Assembly: GCA_029582165.1 (NCBI GenBank)
Contig: CM055887.1
Span: 18,213,190-18,277,189, forward strand
Reading direction: 5' to 3'
From: Portulaca oleracea
Lineage: Eukaryota; Streptophyta; Magnoliopsida; Caryophyllales; Portulacaceae
DNA length: 64,000 nt
The notes under the pieces are model-generated. The model was given only the letters and a program-made list of their open reading frames with translations. It did not search any database and was not told where the DNA came from. The first letter of the stretch is position 1, and each line of letters opens with the position of its first letter. Below are positions 46,501 through 57,540 of the stretch, piece by piece. The translations under genes and the position numbers were made by a program.

Positions 46501-47600
46501 AGTCTACAACACACTTTATCTACTTTACAGACCTAACTCTATATGGACCCTAAGGACAACTGATCATTATAAAGGGCCGGATAAAGTCAAGCATGGCGAA
46601 TCAAGACTGAATAAGGAATCACAAGTCAGTGTTTCTCAATTCGGATGGGCCCCATCCACAGACCGACCGTTTTAAGGAGAATCTGTAACTCGGAAAATTT
46701 ATCAGTCCAACTCAAGCCATACTGACTATTACACGGGCCAGAATAATGATCAACAGAACTGACAGTCTACTTTTTCTATACCTTTTTTATTCTATTTGTT
46801 TAGGAAAGTGGATTTCGTAAAGGACTGGATAAAACCAACAACAGGCGAGTTGTAATTAGTTTATGGACTTAATTTCCAAATCCAATATGATTGGGCCCAA
46901 CCACGGGCCGGCCATAAGTATCATGGATTCAATAATTAATTCGATAAACTGATTTACTCGAGGCCGGTGATTGTTATGTAGTCTAAAACTTTATCCACTA
47001 ACTTTGTTTGATTTTTAGTCAGATTTTTTAGACCTGAGGACAACCAATCATTACAAGAGGCCGACTAAAGTCAAGCATGGCGAATCAAGCCTAAGTCACG
47101 GAGCACAAATCAGTGTTTCCCAATTCGGATGGGCCCCATCCACAGGCCGACCGTTTTAAGGAGAATCCGTAATTTGAGCTACCGACTCAGACTTAATTCG
47201 AGCCATGTTGATTGCCATGCGGACTAAAATAACGATTGGTAGGACTGACGACCCTTCTTTCTACTTCATTTTTTTAATTTAATTACCGGAAAACAGGTAT
47301 CATAAAGGACTGGATAAAACCAACAACGAGCGAGTTATAATTGATTTATGGACTTAATTACCTAATCCGATATGGTTGGGCCTAACCACGGGCTGGCCAT
47401 AAGTGTGACAGATTCGATAATTAACTCGATAAATTAATTTACGCTAGTCCGGTGATTATTATGCAGTCTAAGACTTTACCCACTAGCTTTGTTTTAACTT
47501 TAATCAGGTTTATTGGACTTTTAGAATCATCAAAGACGAGTTGAGTTTACTTTATGAACCAAGAGAATCAACCTTTATAGATAAATGGGCCCGACCACTA
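46501..47600. repeat. ~480-bp tandem repeats, two copies plus a partial
   Basis: Copies begin AGTCTA at 46501, 46980 and 47466 (periods 479 and 486 bp). Shared blocks include CAAGCATGGCGAATCAAG, CGGATGGGCCCCATCCACAG, CCGACCGTTTTAAGGAGAAT and AAAGGACTGGATAAAACCAA. The third copy is diverged and incomplete. They lie inside the minus-strand Tat/Ogre-like element. Such elements often carry tandem repeats in untranslated regions. Confidence 0.88.
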
Positions 47601-48191
47601 GGTTAACCATAACTTTTAAGGTTGAACTTCTTAGTTGGTAAATATGACTCTTCTCAGCCCAACGACTACTATATTGACTAGAACAACGCTTCTAAACTTG
47701 GGTCGACTCTTTTACAACGAATTTAAACACGTAGCATATAGCATACACATGAACAAGGGGTATCCTAAACCAAGACTCTACTATATTGGCTGGATAAGGC
47801 TTAGCGGCTCATGTACTCGCCCCAATGCATTCTTGTTGTAAAGGCAACTTGAATGTGTGGGGTGTTGCTCTTGAAGGCTCGAGTGGAGACCTCGTAGAGT
47901 GATGCATGAGTGGATGTAGTGACCAATGCTTTCTTGGTGTAAGTGCACCAATTGAGTATAGCCGGTCCGGCATCCCATGGGTTGTTTTTTTTGTGGTTTA
48001 AAAAGAAAAGGCCTAATACCGCTGATTTACGTGCTCCAACGACATATTACATGTCAAGGGAGTGCCCCGGTATATGCAATGCATTATGCCTAAAAAGAAT
48101 GACTTAATAATATAAAGTAAAAATTTATTTTCCTTCCAAAAATTTTAAAGCACGCTAAACTTTTTTCAAGTTTTATCCACTTTAGAAAAAC

Positions 48192-48209
48192 TCCCCAGTG
48201 GAGTCGCCA
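48192..48209 (-). promoter_or_regulatory. Primer-binding site (tRNA-Arg type)
   Basis: TGGCGACTCCACTGGGGA on the minus strand, eight bases after the LTR end. Confidence 0.88.
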
Positions 48210-48216
48210 AAAATCC

Positions 48217-50091
48217 TGTGGACATTTTTCCTCGCCGCTCGGGCTTCCGAACGTCCATGTTTGGATTGCGGGTGTGATTCGGTGATTTGTGCTGGGGTTT
48301 AACCTTTAAAAAACTCTTTAAGGAAATCAAACTTGTATTTCAAGAATAATATTTTGTAAAATCACTTTCCCTTTACTTGTGCATTTTATGAGTCTTTGAA
48401 TTAAATCTTTAAGAGTGAACATCCACTTGTTCCAAACTCTTTTAAATTTAACCCAATTTGCTCATTTAAATGTTAGGCTCGGAAGAAAGCAATTTATGTA
48501 AATATTATTTAGAAATATAAGAAAGAAAAACCCTAAAGTTGCATCGATACAGTGTAAAACCATGTAAACCATAGTTTATGCAATCCTCGATGTGTTTTGG
48601 TTCAAAATGGGAATCTCCACTCGACTTTTTAAGGGAAAAGCCAAGACAGAGCCAAAAGGAAAATAAAAAAAGACTCCGCCTGCGAAACCCAAGAATGGAT
48701 CCGGGGGTAAGACTACGAACTCGAAAAGTAAACTTTAAGAGTTCGCCTCTCACAAAAGGAAAGACTCTACTAAAATTTTACAGATGTGCTTTTGATAAAG
48801 TTTGGAAGGGAAATGGATGAATACTTTATAGAATTATTTCATTGAACATGCAAAAGAATAAAAGAAAGAAAGATACATCATATACAACAATTTATTTACA
48901 TAAAAGGGAAATACTTAGAAGCTTAGATTGTGACCTTTCTTTAGGGAAGCCTTGCCTTGCCTTTGTTTAGTACTTGAAACTCACTTGAATTAGCCTCATG
49001 AAAGCCTTGAATACTCCACTTGAATATGACAAAATGGTGCCAAAATTGGATGGAAAGAATATGGAAAATGAGGGTAAAAAGATGGTAGAAAAGGACTTTT
49101 TGTGAGGTTTTTGAGTTATATGAGGTTAGGCTTTTTGTGGAGCTTTTAGGGATTTATGAGGGGATAATGGAAAGTAAAATAGGAATGGAGATAAAGGGAC
49201 TTAAAGGAGTGGAGGAATGGAGATAATGAAGGTAGAAAAGTGATGGAGAAGGATGAGAAAAAGGTAGGAAAATGAGCTCTTTTTTGTGGTTTTTTATGAT
49301 GTTTTTGTGAGGGTTTTATGTAAGAAAGGTGGGGATATTATGAGAGTGGGGATGAGAGGTTTAAGAGGATGAAGATATGGAGATTGGGATGATAAGAAAA
49401 TGGTGGAGAAGTGATAGAGAAATGGTGGTAGAATGATAACTATTAGAATGGAGAGATTAGAGAGATGAGAGAATAGAAGTGTAGGGGGAAGAATGAATGA
49501 ATGATTGAGTGAGTTTAGCTTTGGCATGAGGGGGTATTTATTGGAGGAGTAGAGAGTGGAGAATACATGTATATACATGCATATGCATTCACCTTGGTTG
49601 TGGCAGTTAACAATGCAAGTTTCTAGGCAGTAGGGGGAGTGTATGGAGATGGACGGTGGCACGTGGTTAATTAACCACGTGTGGTTGGAGCCGTAGTGGC
49701 CGACCGACCTACAAGCTAGGGGGAAGGGATCCAGCTATCGTCCACGCACCCATGGACGATGTTGTGTGAACTCACCCACATCAGGAAATGGTGGTTCACA
49801 CTGGATGGAGATAGCCTTTGTTGTGAACTAATATGAGGTATTTTTGGAGTGTTTTTGTGAGGATTCGATCTTGAGACCTCTTGGCACGTGGCTTGCATGG
49901 CTAGGCTTGCCTTTTTCTAATTTCCTAATTTTCTAACTAAAAATACATAAAAAGGAAGTAAAAAATTACATTAAAAAGTATATAAAATTTATGCTAAAAT
50001 CTAGCTTATCGATTGACTTCTCTTTCTTTATTTTTGCTTCATTTTTATATAGGAATGCTATATATCTATGTGCCAAATTCCGGTGTCTACA
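48217..50091 (-). repeat. 5' LTR of Tat/Ogre-like element, 1875 bp
   Basis: On the minus strand it runs from TGTAGACACCGG to AATGTCCACA. A TATA-like AATAAATA (minus strand, near 49535) precedes a CT-rich leader (CATTCATTCATTC). The U5 part contains TTTAGTAGAGTCT and CTTACCCCCGGATCC. The open frames on either strand here are not gene-like. Confidence 0.82.
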
Positions 50092-50910
50092 CAACTCTCT
50101 CTAATTATCATCCTTTTCTCTTCATTCTTCCATTCTCATCACATCACATTTCTTTCATCATCCATAATCATCACCCATAATCATCATAAACCACATCCAT
50201 CATCAAAGATCCCTTGTTCCAAGCTATCATCAAGCCACTGTCAAGGGTCATCATAAGGAGTTCAATCTTCCGTTCATCATCTTGAAGTTCTAAGTGAGGT
50301 TCGTTCATCCTTTAAATTTCAATAATGTAGTTTCTTTTATGTAAACGTGTTATTTGTACATTCATTTTGTAAATCACCATTCTTTTATTTCATTTGCATG
50401 TTCGAATAATAACTTCGTGAAATTTATTGAAAGTTCTCCCCACTCAATTTCATTTCAAGTTTGATTTTAGTAGAGTCTGTTTTCAAACAAGTGGATTTGA
50501 GAATTATTTTAATTCTTAAATTCGTAACCTTGCCCCCGAACTTAAAAATCGGGTTCGTAGACCGAAGTCATTTTTATTATTTTATGATTTGTCGGTTTCC
50601 TTAAATCGGTAGGCGACTCTTTTTTTTGTATAATCTCTTTTTATTATTTAACGTGAATGTTTATTACGTCGAACGAATTTACAAAATAATTTACATAATT
50701 TCATATCCCGATCCGGATTTTTCTCAAGAGAAAATATCATAAGAATTATTAAAGGTTACATGGCCTTTGAATTTTCTAAGTATTTTCTATTGGGCTCTGG
50801 CCCGGATTCGAATCGGATTTTATGTAAAATTATTTGTAAATTAATTTGATGTAATTTCAAGCATGTAAATAATAAAAATTGATTATTGAATAAATAAAAA
50901 GTTACCCCTG
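50092..50910 (+). repeat. Tat/Ogre-like LTR 3' fragment (plus)
   Basis: Plus strand. Shares TTTAGTAGAGTCT and the TTCGTAACCTTGCCCCCGAA / GGCGACTCTTTT motifs with the U5 of the neighbouring minus-strand LTR and of the array LTR segment. It begins exactly where the minus-strand LTR starts, so the two are back to back. It ends at the gypsy insertion site. Confidence 0.6.
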
Positions 50911-51743
50911 TGTTCGGTCTCGTTCCGAGCCGAATTTTATCACTTTTATACGGTGTGTGTGTTTATTTTAGCCCCTTGTATATATACTAGATATAGTGAT
51001 TTTGTGTTTTGTAGGAAAATAAGAGTTAGAAGAAGTTTGGGCTTAATTGAGGGGTTTTTAGGGAATCCCAAGCGATTTCCCGAGTCAACCTAACTCAACC
51101 CGAGCCGAGAACCGAGGCGAAACCGACCCGGAAATTCCATGTCCATGTTGGCGCAGAAAACAGAGCAGGATGACAGCCTATTGTCGCATCCGCGCGAGTT
51201 AAGCAGTGTAGCGCCTGAGACAATTCACTACCGCATCAACATTGGTCGAGCAACAGGAGGTCGCGCCCGCGACCCCGAACGTCGCACCCGCGACCGACTG
51301 CGAAGGGAAGAACTCGCTGCGGACAGAAGCTTGGCTCGCTCGCACCTCTGCTGACTCGCCCGAGTCGTCCCCCTGTCGCGCCTACGACCAAAGGTGTAAC
51401 GCCCGCGACTGTGCTGGGTAAGCGACAATTGACGATGGGCAGTAGGCCGACTTGCCCTGCCCATTAGCGACTCGCCCGAGCCACTGTGTGTGCGGAAAAA
51501 TTGACGCGCGTGCTGTGACTTATTTATAGGGTTTTGGGTTGTATTTTTCCTTCTTCTATAAATACCCACTTGTATTCAACACTTTGATAGGGTACCCTAG
51601 GTAGTTTTAGGAGTAGGATTAGATTAGATTTAATTGCTTTCTTTAATTTGCTTTCTTAAATTGTTCTTCAAGCTTTCTCTAATTTCTAGCAAACTTTCTC
51701 AAGCTTTCTCAATTCAAGCAAATTTCCATTGAAGTATTTACAA

Positions 51744-51783
<40 letters not shown>

Positions 51784-52250
51784 ATCTCCATTGTTGATGT
51801 TGATTTCAAAAGCTTTCTAGGGTTAACCACATCAAATCTACTTTTAGTGGGGAGGAGGGTCAAGGAATTCCAATTCTATTTCCTAGTGAGAATTTGGGAA
51901 TCCTAGGTAATCCAATCCACAATTTATTGTTTGTTCGGGGGAAATTGCAAAGGTAGATTGAAGATTTATTGAAGGTTGCTCATTAAAGGTATAATTTCTT
52001 TTCCCTTATTTCATTGCTCATGCTTTTATTGCTTCCCTTTTATTGCTTTCCTTTAATTGCTTTCATCTTTATCGCCTTCTTTGATTCATGCCTAGGTTAG
52101 ATTTATTGCTTTCCTTTACATAATTTACCGCTTTTCCACACTTGTGAAAAACCCCTCTACGCAAACCGATTTCCCAAATCAAGCCTAAACACCCATCCTC
52201 GTGGACAGACAACCCTAACTTATAAAATCACTAAAAATAACAACCGAACA
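50911..52250 (+). repeat. gypsy 5' LTR
   Basis: 1340 bp. GC-rich U3 block at 51060-51500 with GTCGCGCCCGCGAC, TATA box at 51557-51564, CT tract at 51750-51782. Confidence 0.94.
51557..51564 (+). promoter_or_regulatory. gypsy LTR TATA box
   Basis: TATAAATA. The 3' LTR has it at 56826-56833. A likely RNA polymerase II core promoter. Confidence 0.7.
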
Positions 52251-52251
52251 A

Positions 52252-52269
52252 TGGCGCCGTTGCCGGGGA
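52252..52269 (+). promoter_or_regulatory. gypsy primer-binding site (tRNA-Asp)
   Basis: TGGCGCCGTTGCCGGGGA, one base after the 5' LTR, complementary to all 18 terminal bases of tRNA-Asp including CCA. Confidence 0.95.
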
Positions 52270-52439
52270 TGACGTTATTTGGTAGATTAGGTTATTGGTT
52301 TGTGTGTATATAGTTTATTGCTTTCTTGATTATGCTAGAAAAATGTAGTCAAAAAAATTGAATATCGAAAAAAGATAAAAAAAATAAAGAAAAGAAAAAA
52401 AAATAGAAAAAAATAGAAAAAAAAAATAAAAAAAGAGTT

Positions 52440-53006
52440 ATGGATAGTCCCCAATTCCCCCAATTTGAGCATGGAATATTTTTGAGGTATTTTGCTAGAT
52501 TACGTGATTATCGTGCTCAATGTGGATTATATGGTGTCTTTTATGATACTTTAGATCTTTTGGGAATTGTGAATAAGGGTGTGAATTATGAGACCCAAAA
52601 CCTTTTACAATATTACGGGTTTTCTAGTTTAGGTGAAGAAAAAGCATGGGAGTTACTTGAATGGTTGTTTAGGGATTCCTATGAGTTTGAGCAACAAAGT
52701 GTTAGTCCTAGCTTCCAACCTCCTTATGCACCACCCTGTGGGATTTTGGTTGAACAATCATGTGAATACCCCGTGTATGTTGATGATCAATCTTATAGTG
52801 GGGTTTATGTGGAAAGTTGTTATGATCTTCCCCAATGTGCCGATGATGAGTCTCATTTTGTGTGCTTCCTCTGTGATTCACCGTGCCATAGCTCTGTTTC
52901 TTGTTTGAAAGCTACAATGGCTACCTTTAATGCGGAAGCGGAAAAATTATGTGCGAATATGAATGAGTATATGCGTGAATTTTTCCATGAGAGTAATCAT
53001 AGGTAG
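52440..53006 (+). CDS. Retrotransposon ORF1, 188 aa, unknown
   Basis: ATG at 52440 follows an A-rich leader (about 52340-52438) after the primer site. The frame is open to TAG at 53006. The N-terminal half (F-L-R-Y-F-A-R-L-R-D-Y, W-E-L-L-E-W-L-F-R-D) looks helical. The C-terminal half is rich in Cys, Tyr and acidic residues, with C-F-L-C-D-S-P-C-H-S-S-V-S-C, which is not the CCHC spacing. No gag, protease or pol domain is recognised. ORF2 starts 17 bp after the stop in another frame. It may be a degraded or captured gag-region protein, and conservation across copies would decide. Confidence 0.6.
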   Translation: MDSPQFPQFEHGIFLRYFARLRDYRAQCGLYGVFYDTLDLLGIVNKGVNYETQNLLQYYGFSSLGEEKAWELLEWLFRDSYEFEQQSVSPSFQPPYAPPCGILVEQSCEYPVYVDDQSYSGVYVESCYDLPQCADDESHFVCFLCDSPCHSSVSCLKATMATFNAEAEKLCANMNEYMREFFHESNHR

Positions 53007-53023
53007 AAACTCCTTCTTCACAA

Positions 53024-54172
53024 ATGGTTGATTTGAATGTTGAAGTAGATCATTCGTCATCTTTGAGTCCTGAAATGCAAGTTAATTCTTCTGTGTATGA
53101 TGAGGATGATGATTACTATGACCAACCATGCCTTGGACTACTTAGTGATTCCTTAGCTCTAGCCCCACCTAGTGAGCATGAGGAACATGATGATTTTGTG
53201 TGTGATTATATAGAAATTGATGAAAACATGCTAGATAATGAACCATTGTCCACACCGTTGTCCATGCTTGTGTGTGAAGAGAAGGTTGAGTTTATTGATT
53301 GTCATGATGCTTGTGATGCAATTGAGCATGATCTTGTTGAGAGTGAAATTGAATCTCTTGTGATTGAATGTGTGATTGATGCCGATTTGTTCACTTTCAT
53401 TGAGGATCATTGCATTAGTGAGGCATTAGCTACCCTTGTATGTGAGTCAATTGATGAGTATTCTTGTGATGATGAGCCTAGTTCTTTGGGGATTGATCAT
53501 GATTGTTTGAACTTGGTTGTTGACAATGATGTTTTTGATGATGACATGCTTTATGAGTCATTCACTATGAGTTATGACCTGGAGCCTTCCACTTTCACTT
53601 TTGACGTTGTTTTGAATGATGCACCTTTGTCTTTTGATGTTGATAGTTCTTCTTGTGAATCTAATATTGATGAAGATGAAGTTGTGCCTGTGTGTGATGT
53701 TGGGAGTGTTATGATGTGGTCTAACCCTGTTTTTTCCTTATCACCATTTGTTGATTATGATGATTATTTGGATGAAAGTTGTGATTTGGAATTGATGTTT
53801 GATGAAAATTGCATGGAAATTGAGTTTGAATCATTGTTTGCATCCAAATCTTCGCATGAGCATGTTCATGATTGTGTTGCATTGCCTCCTTCCGTTGATT
53901 TGTATACCCAATCTCCATTTACGAGTCAATGGGAGGATCCATTTGTCATGTCTCATTTCACCATGCCTAAGAAAGTCTTGTACATTCCTGTAGTCCGTCT
54001 TTTCTATGACTTTTCCAAGGCATTTGATAAACTGTTAAGAGCACTAATGTTTGTTGATGTGCTATTGCGAGTGTGCTCTTACTTACACCACTCTGAGATG
54101 CATGAGAGAATACATGATTTGTTACTCCGGGCGTTGAATGGTTTTGACATGGTGCCCGATATCTTGAGGTGA
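53024..54172 (+). CDS. Retrotransposon ORF2, 382 aa acidic protein, unknown
   Basis: ATG at 53024, open to TGA at 54172. Very acidic, with runs such as E-D-D-D-Y-Y-D-Q-P-C-L-G-L and many D/E-rich and Cys-containing stretches. The last ~60 residues are different, more hydrophobic and basic (F-Y-D-F-S-K-A-F-D-K-L-L-R-A-L, H-E-R-I-H-D-L-L-L-R-A-L). No catalytic motif is visible. A frame this long with such biased composition, free of stops inside an element without pol, suggests past selection or youth. Protein function is unknown. Confidence 0.6.
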   Translation: MVDLNVEVDHSSSLSPEMQVNSSVYDEDDDYYDQPCLGLLSDSLALAPPSEHEEHDDFVCDYIEIDENMLDNEPLSTPLSMLVCEEKVEFIDCHDACDAIEHDLVESEIESLVIECVIDADLFTFIEDHCISEALATLVCESIDEYSCDDEPSSLGIDHDCLNLVVDNDVFDDDMLYESFTMSYDLEPSTFTFDVVLNDAPLSFDVDSSSCESNIDEDEVVPVCDVGSVMMWSNPVFSLSPFVDYDDYLDESCDLELMFDENCMEIEFESLFASKSSHEHVHDCVALPPSVDLYTQSPFTSQWEDPFVMSHFTMPKKVLYIPVVRLFYDFSKAFDKLLRALMFVDVLLRVCSYLHHSEMHERIHDLLLRALNGFDMVPDILR

Positions 54173-56181
54173 GAAGGAGTGAATTTCTGGATAAGATGCC
54201 TTCGAGGTAATATCATTCCTCACCTTTTGTGTATAATTAGTGAGTCGATTTTCTTTCTTCTCTTATTTTCTTTTTGGTGTGTGTCTTTTTCTTTTATTTT
54301 GGGGTGCTTGCTTAACTACTTCTATTTCCATTTGAGGACACGACAACCTCTTTGTGTTGGAGTGGGAGGGTAGTATGCATTCTAGTTTTTGAGTTTAAGA
54401 AAAGAAAAAAAAGTGAGAGTCGTTTTGTAAATATTTTAGTTCGTTTTCTTAGTTCTTTAGTCCTTAGTGTCTTGTATAGTTTGTTTTTCCTTTTGATCTT
54501 GCATGTGAACCATCACACATAGTATGTTTTTCTTGTTTATTTCTAACCTTTGGTGTGATGTACCTTGGATCGTGGATTGAATACGCTTGATTGAAGACTT
54601 CGAGGTAACTTCTTTCCACACTCTTTATGTGAATATATCAATGATCCATGATGCATGGTTGGTTTTCTTTTTGAGTGGCGAACCTCTTGAGTGTGAATGC
54701 TGGGTCTATCTTGTTGTTGGAGCCATGTGGGCTCGGGTCGCCACCATTTTTTATGTGATAAGTGTTTGTATATATGTTTTTCTTGGTTTTCTACCTTACT
54801 TGAGACACCCTTATCACGATGGAGACATTGTGATGTCTTGTGTTGGAGTGGGGATGCTATTTATCATTTGTCATGGGTAGACCACCTAGTTTTTGAGTCT
54901 TTTGTTTTTGTTTTGATTAGTTTGTGTCGAAAAATTGAAAATTTTTGTGTGAAAAAGGAGAAAAAAAGGGAGTGAAAAACCTTAAAAGTTTTTGTTTTCC
55001 ATTTTGTTTTGTTTTTGCTTCGTTTCTTGGATTTCGTTGTCAAAATTGGGAAGTCGTTCTTATTCTTCTTTAAAAGAAACCGGTCTGAGCATTTTCGACC
55101 CTTTTCTTGAGCAATTGTCATGACTTACCTTAACTAGATTCCTTTCATTGAGTGTCTAGTCAGATCCCATTTCTTTCTTTTATGTTCTGGTTGAAACTGG
55201 GATATTCTAGAGATTCATGTCCGAGTTTGTTTTCCAAAAAGAAAAAAAAAGGGGAGAAAAAGCAAAAACAAAAGAAAGGAAAAAAAAGGAAGCAAAGTTA
55301 AATAAATTGATTAAGTGGGGCGTGTCGGCTTTACGACATCAACCACCATACACTTAGCCAACCTACACGGGCCCGGTATTAGCTGTACGACGCTATTACC
55401 CTCTTAAACCTCCTTCTATATCGTTCACGACGAAGAGGTGAATGGAAAAGACTGTGTTGGGAGGGTAAACCCCATTTTGGGCCGTCCAATTCCCGAAAAT
55501 AAGGCTAATACCGAATTAAAAAAAGGGTAAAAAAAAGAAAGAGAATTTTGTTGGGAATGTCCAGTCCCAAAAAGAAAGTTTAAAGTGTTAATAAAGAGAG
55601 GGGTCTTTCCTTGCATCACCTGCGGCCCTCACCAAGCCAAGGGCGACCAAATGCGGGGGAGGGAAACTCCTCGTTTATTTTCTGTTGTTCACTTGTTTTA
55701 AGCTTGGGCGTGAGTCTTTGGGGTCGTTCGAAATCAGTTAGAACTTTCTAAAACTTTTACGTAAATGGAATTAACTTTACATGAAGTTTAAGGGATCGAA
55801 AACTCCTAAGATTGGCAGTTGTTAGAGTTAGGTGTATGTGAGATGCTCATAACGGTTCCTTTTGGAGGATTAATATCGTTTTCTTGGTTAAAACAACTTG
55901 ATTCATGAAACGAGCAGTTTTCTTTTCTTTCTTTTCAAACTTGTTTTGTTTTTCACTTTCCATCTCTCCTTTTTCTTTGGCTTTTGTGGGTATAGTTGCT
56001 ATAAACCCTCACGAGACCTACCTCGTCCACCCGGGCTACCGGGGGGTTTAAAGGGCTTGATGCATATGCTAAATGCATCCGCGATTCCTGCGAAAGTGAG
56101 TTAGGGTTTTTAGTTTCTTTTTCTAGTCCTTTTCTTTGATTTTAGTTTGCTCGGGGCGAGCAAACCCTTGTGTTGGAGTGT
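54173..56181 (+). other. gypsy 3' internal non-coding region
   Basis: No supported gene. Two diverged direct copies (starting CTTCGAGGTAA at about 54200 and 54599) each end in TGTGTTGGAGTGGG (54354 and 54840). The same motif ends the interior at 56170-56180 next to the 3' LTR. A T-rich block, A-rich tracts at 55240-55300 and a block around TGTCGGCTTTACGACATC (55326) and CACCCGGGCTACCGGGGGG (56028) follow. Frames of 60-97 codons here look incidental. Confidence 0.7.
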
Positions 56182-57034
56182 TGTTCGGTCTCGCTCCGAG
56201 CCGAATTTATCTCTTTTATAGAGTGTGTGTGTTTATTTTAGCCCCTTGTATATATACTAGATATAGCGATTTCGTGTTTTGTAGGAAAATAAGGAATTAG
56301 AAGAAGTTTGGGCTTAATCGAGGGGTTTTTAGGGAATGGCAAGCGATTTCCCGAGTCAACCCAAGTCAACCCGAGCCAAGAACCGAGGTGAAACCGACCT
56401 GGAAATTCCATGTCCATGTTGGCGTAGAAAACAGAGCAGGAAGACAGCCTATTGTCGCACCCGAGTTAAGCAGTGTAGCGCCCCAGACAATTCACTGCCG
56501 CATCAACATTGGTTGAGCAACAGGAGGTCGCGCCCATGACCCTGAATGTCGCACCCGCGACCGACTGCGGAGGGAAGAACTCGCTGCGGACAGAAGCTTG
56601 GCTCGCCAGCGCCTCTTCTAACTCGCCCGAGTCGTCCCCTTGTCGCGCCTGCGACCAAAGGCATGACGCCCGCGACCTGTGCTGGGTAAGCGACAACTGA
56701 CGATGGGCAATAGGCCGACTCGCCCGCGCCCATTAGCGACTCGCCCGAGCCACTGTGTTTGCACAAAAATTGACGCGCGTGTTGTGACTTATTTCAAGGG
56801 TTTTGGGTTGTATTTTTCCTTCTTCTATAAATACCAACTTGTATTCAATACTTTGATAGGGTACCCTAGGTAGTTTTAGGAGTAGGATTAGATTAGATTT
56901 AATTGCTTTCTTTAATTTGCTTTCTTAAATTGTTCTTCAAGCTTCTTTTGTTCTTCAAGCTTTCTCTAATTTCTAGCAAACTTTCTCAAGCTTTCTCAAT
57001 TCAAGCAAATTTCCATTGAAGTATTTACAAGCTT

Positions 57035-57067
<33 letters not shown>

Positions 57068-57535
57068 AATCTCCATTGTTGATGTTGATTTCAAAAACTT
57101 TCTAGGGTTAACCACATCAAATCCACTTTTAGTAGGGAGGAGGGTCATGGAATTCCAATTCTATTTCCTAGTGAGAATTTGGGAATCCTTGGTAATACAA
57201 TCCACAATTTCTTGTTTGTTTGGGGGAAATTGCAAAGGTAACTTGAAGATTTATTGAAGGTTGCTCATCAAAGGTATAATTTCTTTTCCCTAATTTCATT
57301 GTTCATGCTTTTATTGCTTCCCTTTTATTGCTTTCCTTCACTTGCTTTCATCTTTATCGCCTTCTTTGATTCATGCCTAGGTTAGATTTATTGCTTTCCT
57401 TTACATAATTTAACGCATTTCCGCACTTGTGAAAAACCCCTCTACGCAAACCGATTTCCCAAATCAAGCCTAAACACCCATCCTCGTGGACCGACAACCC
57501 TAACTTATAAAACCACTAAAAATAACAACCGAACA
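56182..57535 (+). repeat. gypsy 3' LTR
   Basis: 1354 bp. Close to the 5' LTR but with an 18-bp tandem insertion around GTTCTTCAAGCTTC at about 56933-56960 and scattered substitutions. Confidence 0.94.
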
Positions 57536-57540
57536 CCCCG

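Larger units (their letters stand above)
46501..50091 (-). mobile_element. Truncated Tat/Ogre-like Ty3/gypsy element
   Basis: On the minus strand it reads 5' LTR (50091 to 48217), primer site (48209 to 48192), about 600 bp of leader, then the 480-bp tandem repeats, where recognisable element sequence stops. The LTR starts TGTAGACACCGG. The primer site is complementary to tRNA-Arg, characteristic of Tat/Ogre elements. No gag or pol and no second LTR are in the window, so the 3' part is lost or replaced by the sequence left of 46500. Confidence 0.8.
50911..57535 (+). mobile_element. Full-length non-autonomous Ty3/gypsy element (tRNA-Asp primer)
   Basis: 6625 bp. LTRs of 1340 bp (50911-52250) and 1354 bp (56182-57535) start TGTTCGGTCTCG and end CAACCGAACA. 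The flanks CCCTG (50906-50910) and CCCCG (57536-57540) fit a 5-bp duplication with one C-to-T change at a CpG. The primer site TGGCGCCGTTGCCGGGGA matches the tRNA-Asp 3' end, as in Athila-type elements. The 3.9-kb interior has two open frames (188 and 382 codons) but no zinc knuckle, protease, reverse transcriptase or integrase. It would need enzymes in trans. A solo LTR of the family is at 24722-26198. Confidence 0.93.

Noticed and set aside
46186..46536. His/Lys-rich 116-codon frame (possible metal-binding protein)
   Set aside because: It is the CA-rich minisatellite, with equally open Cys/Val-rich frames on the opposite strand.
53721..53993. Overlapping frames inside the gypsy ORF2
   Set aside because: Shadows of the 382-codon frame with no features of their own.
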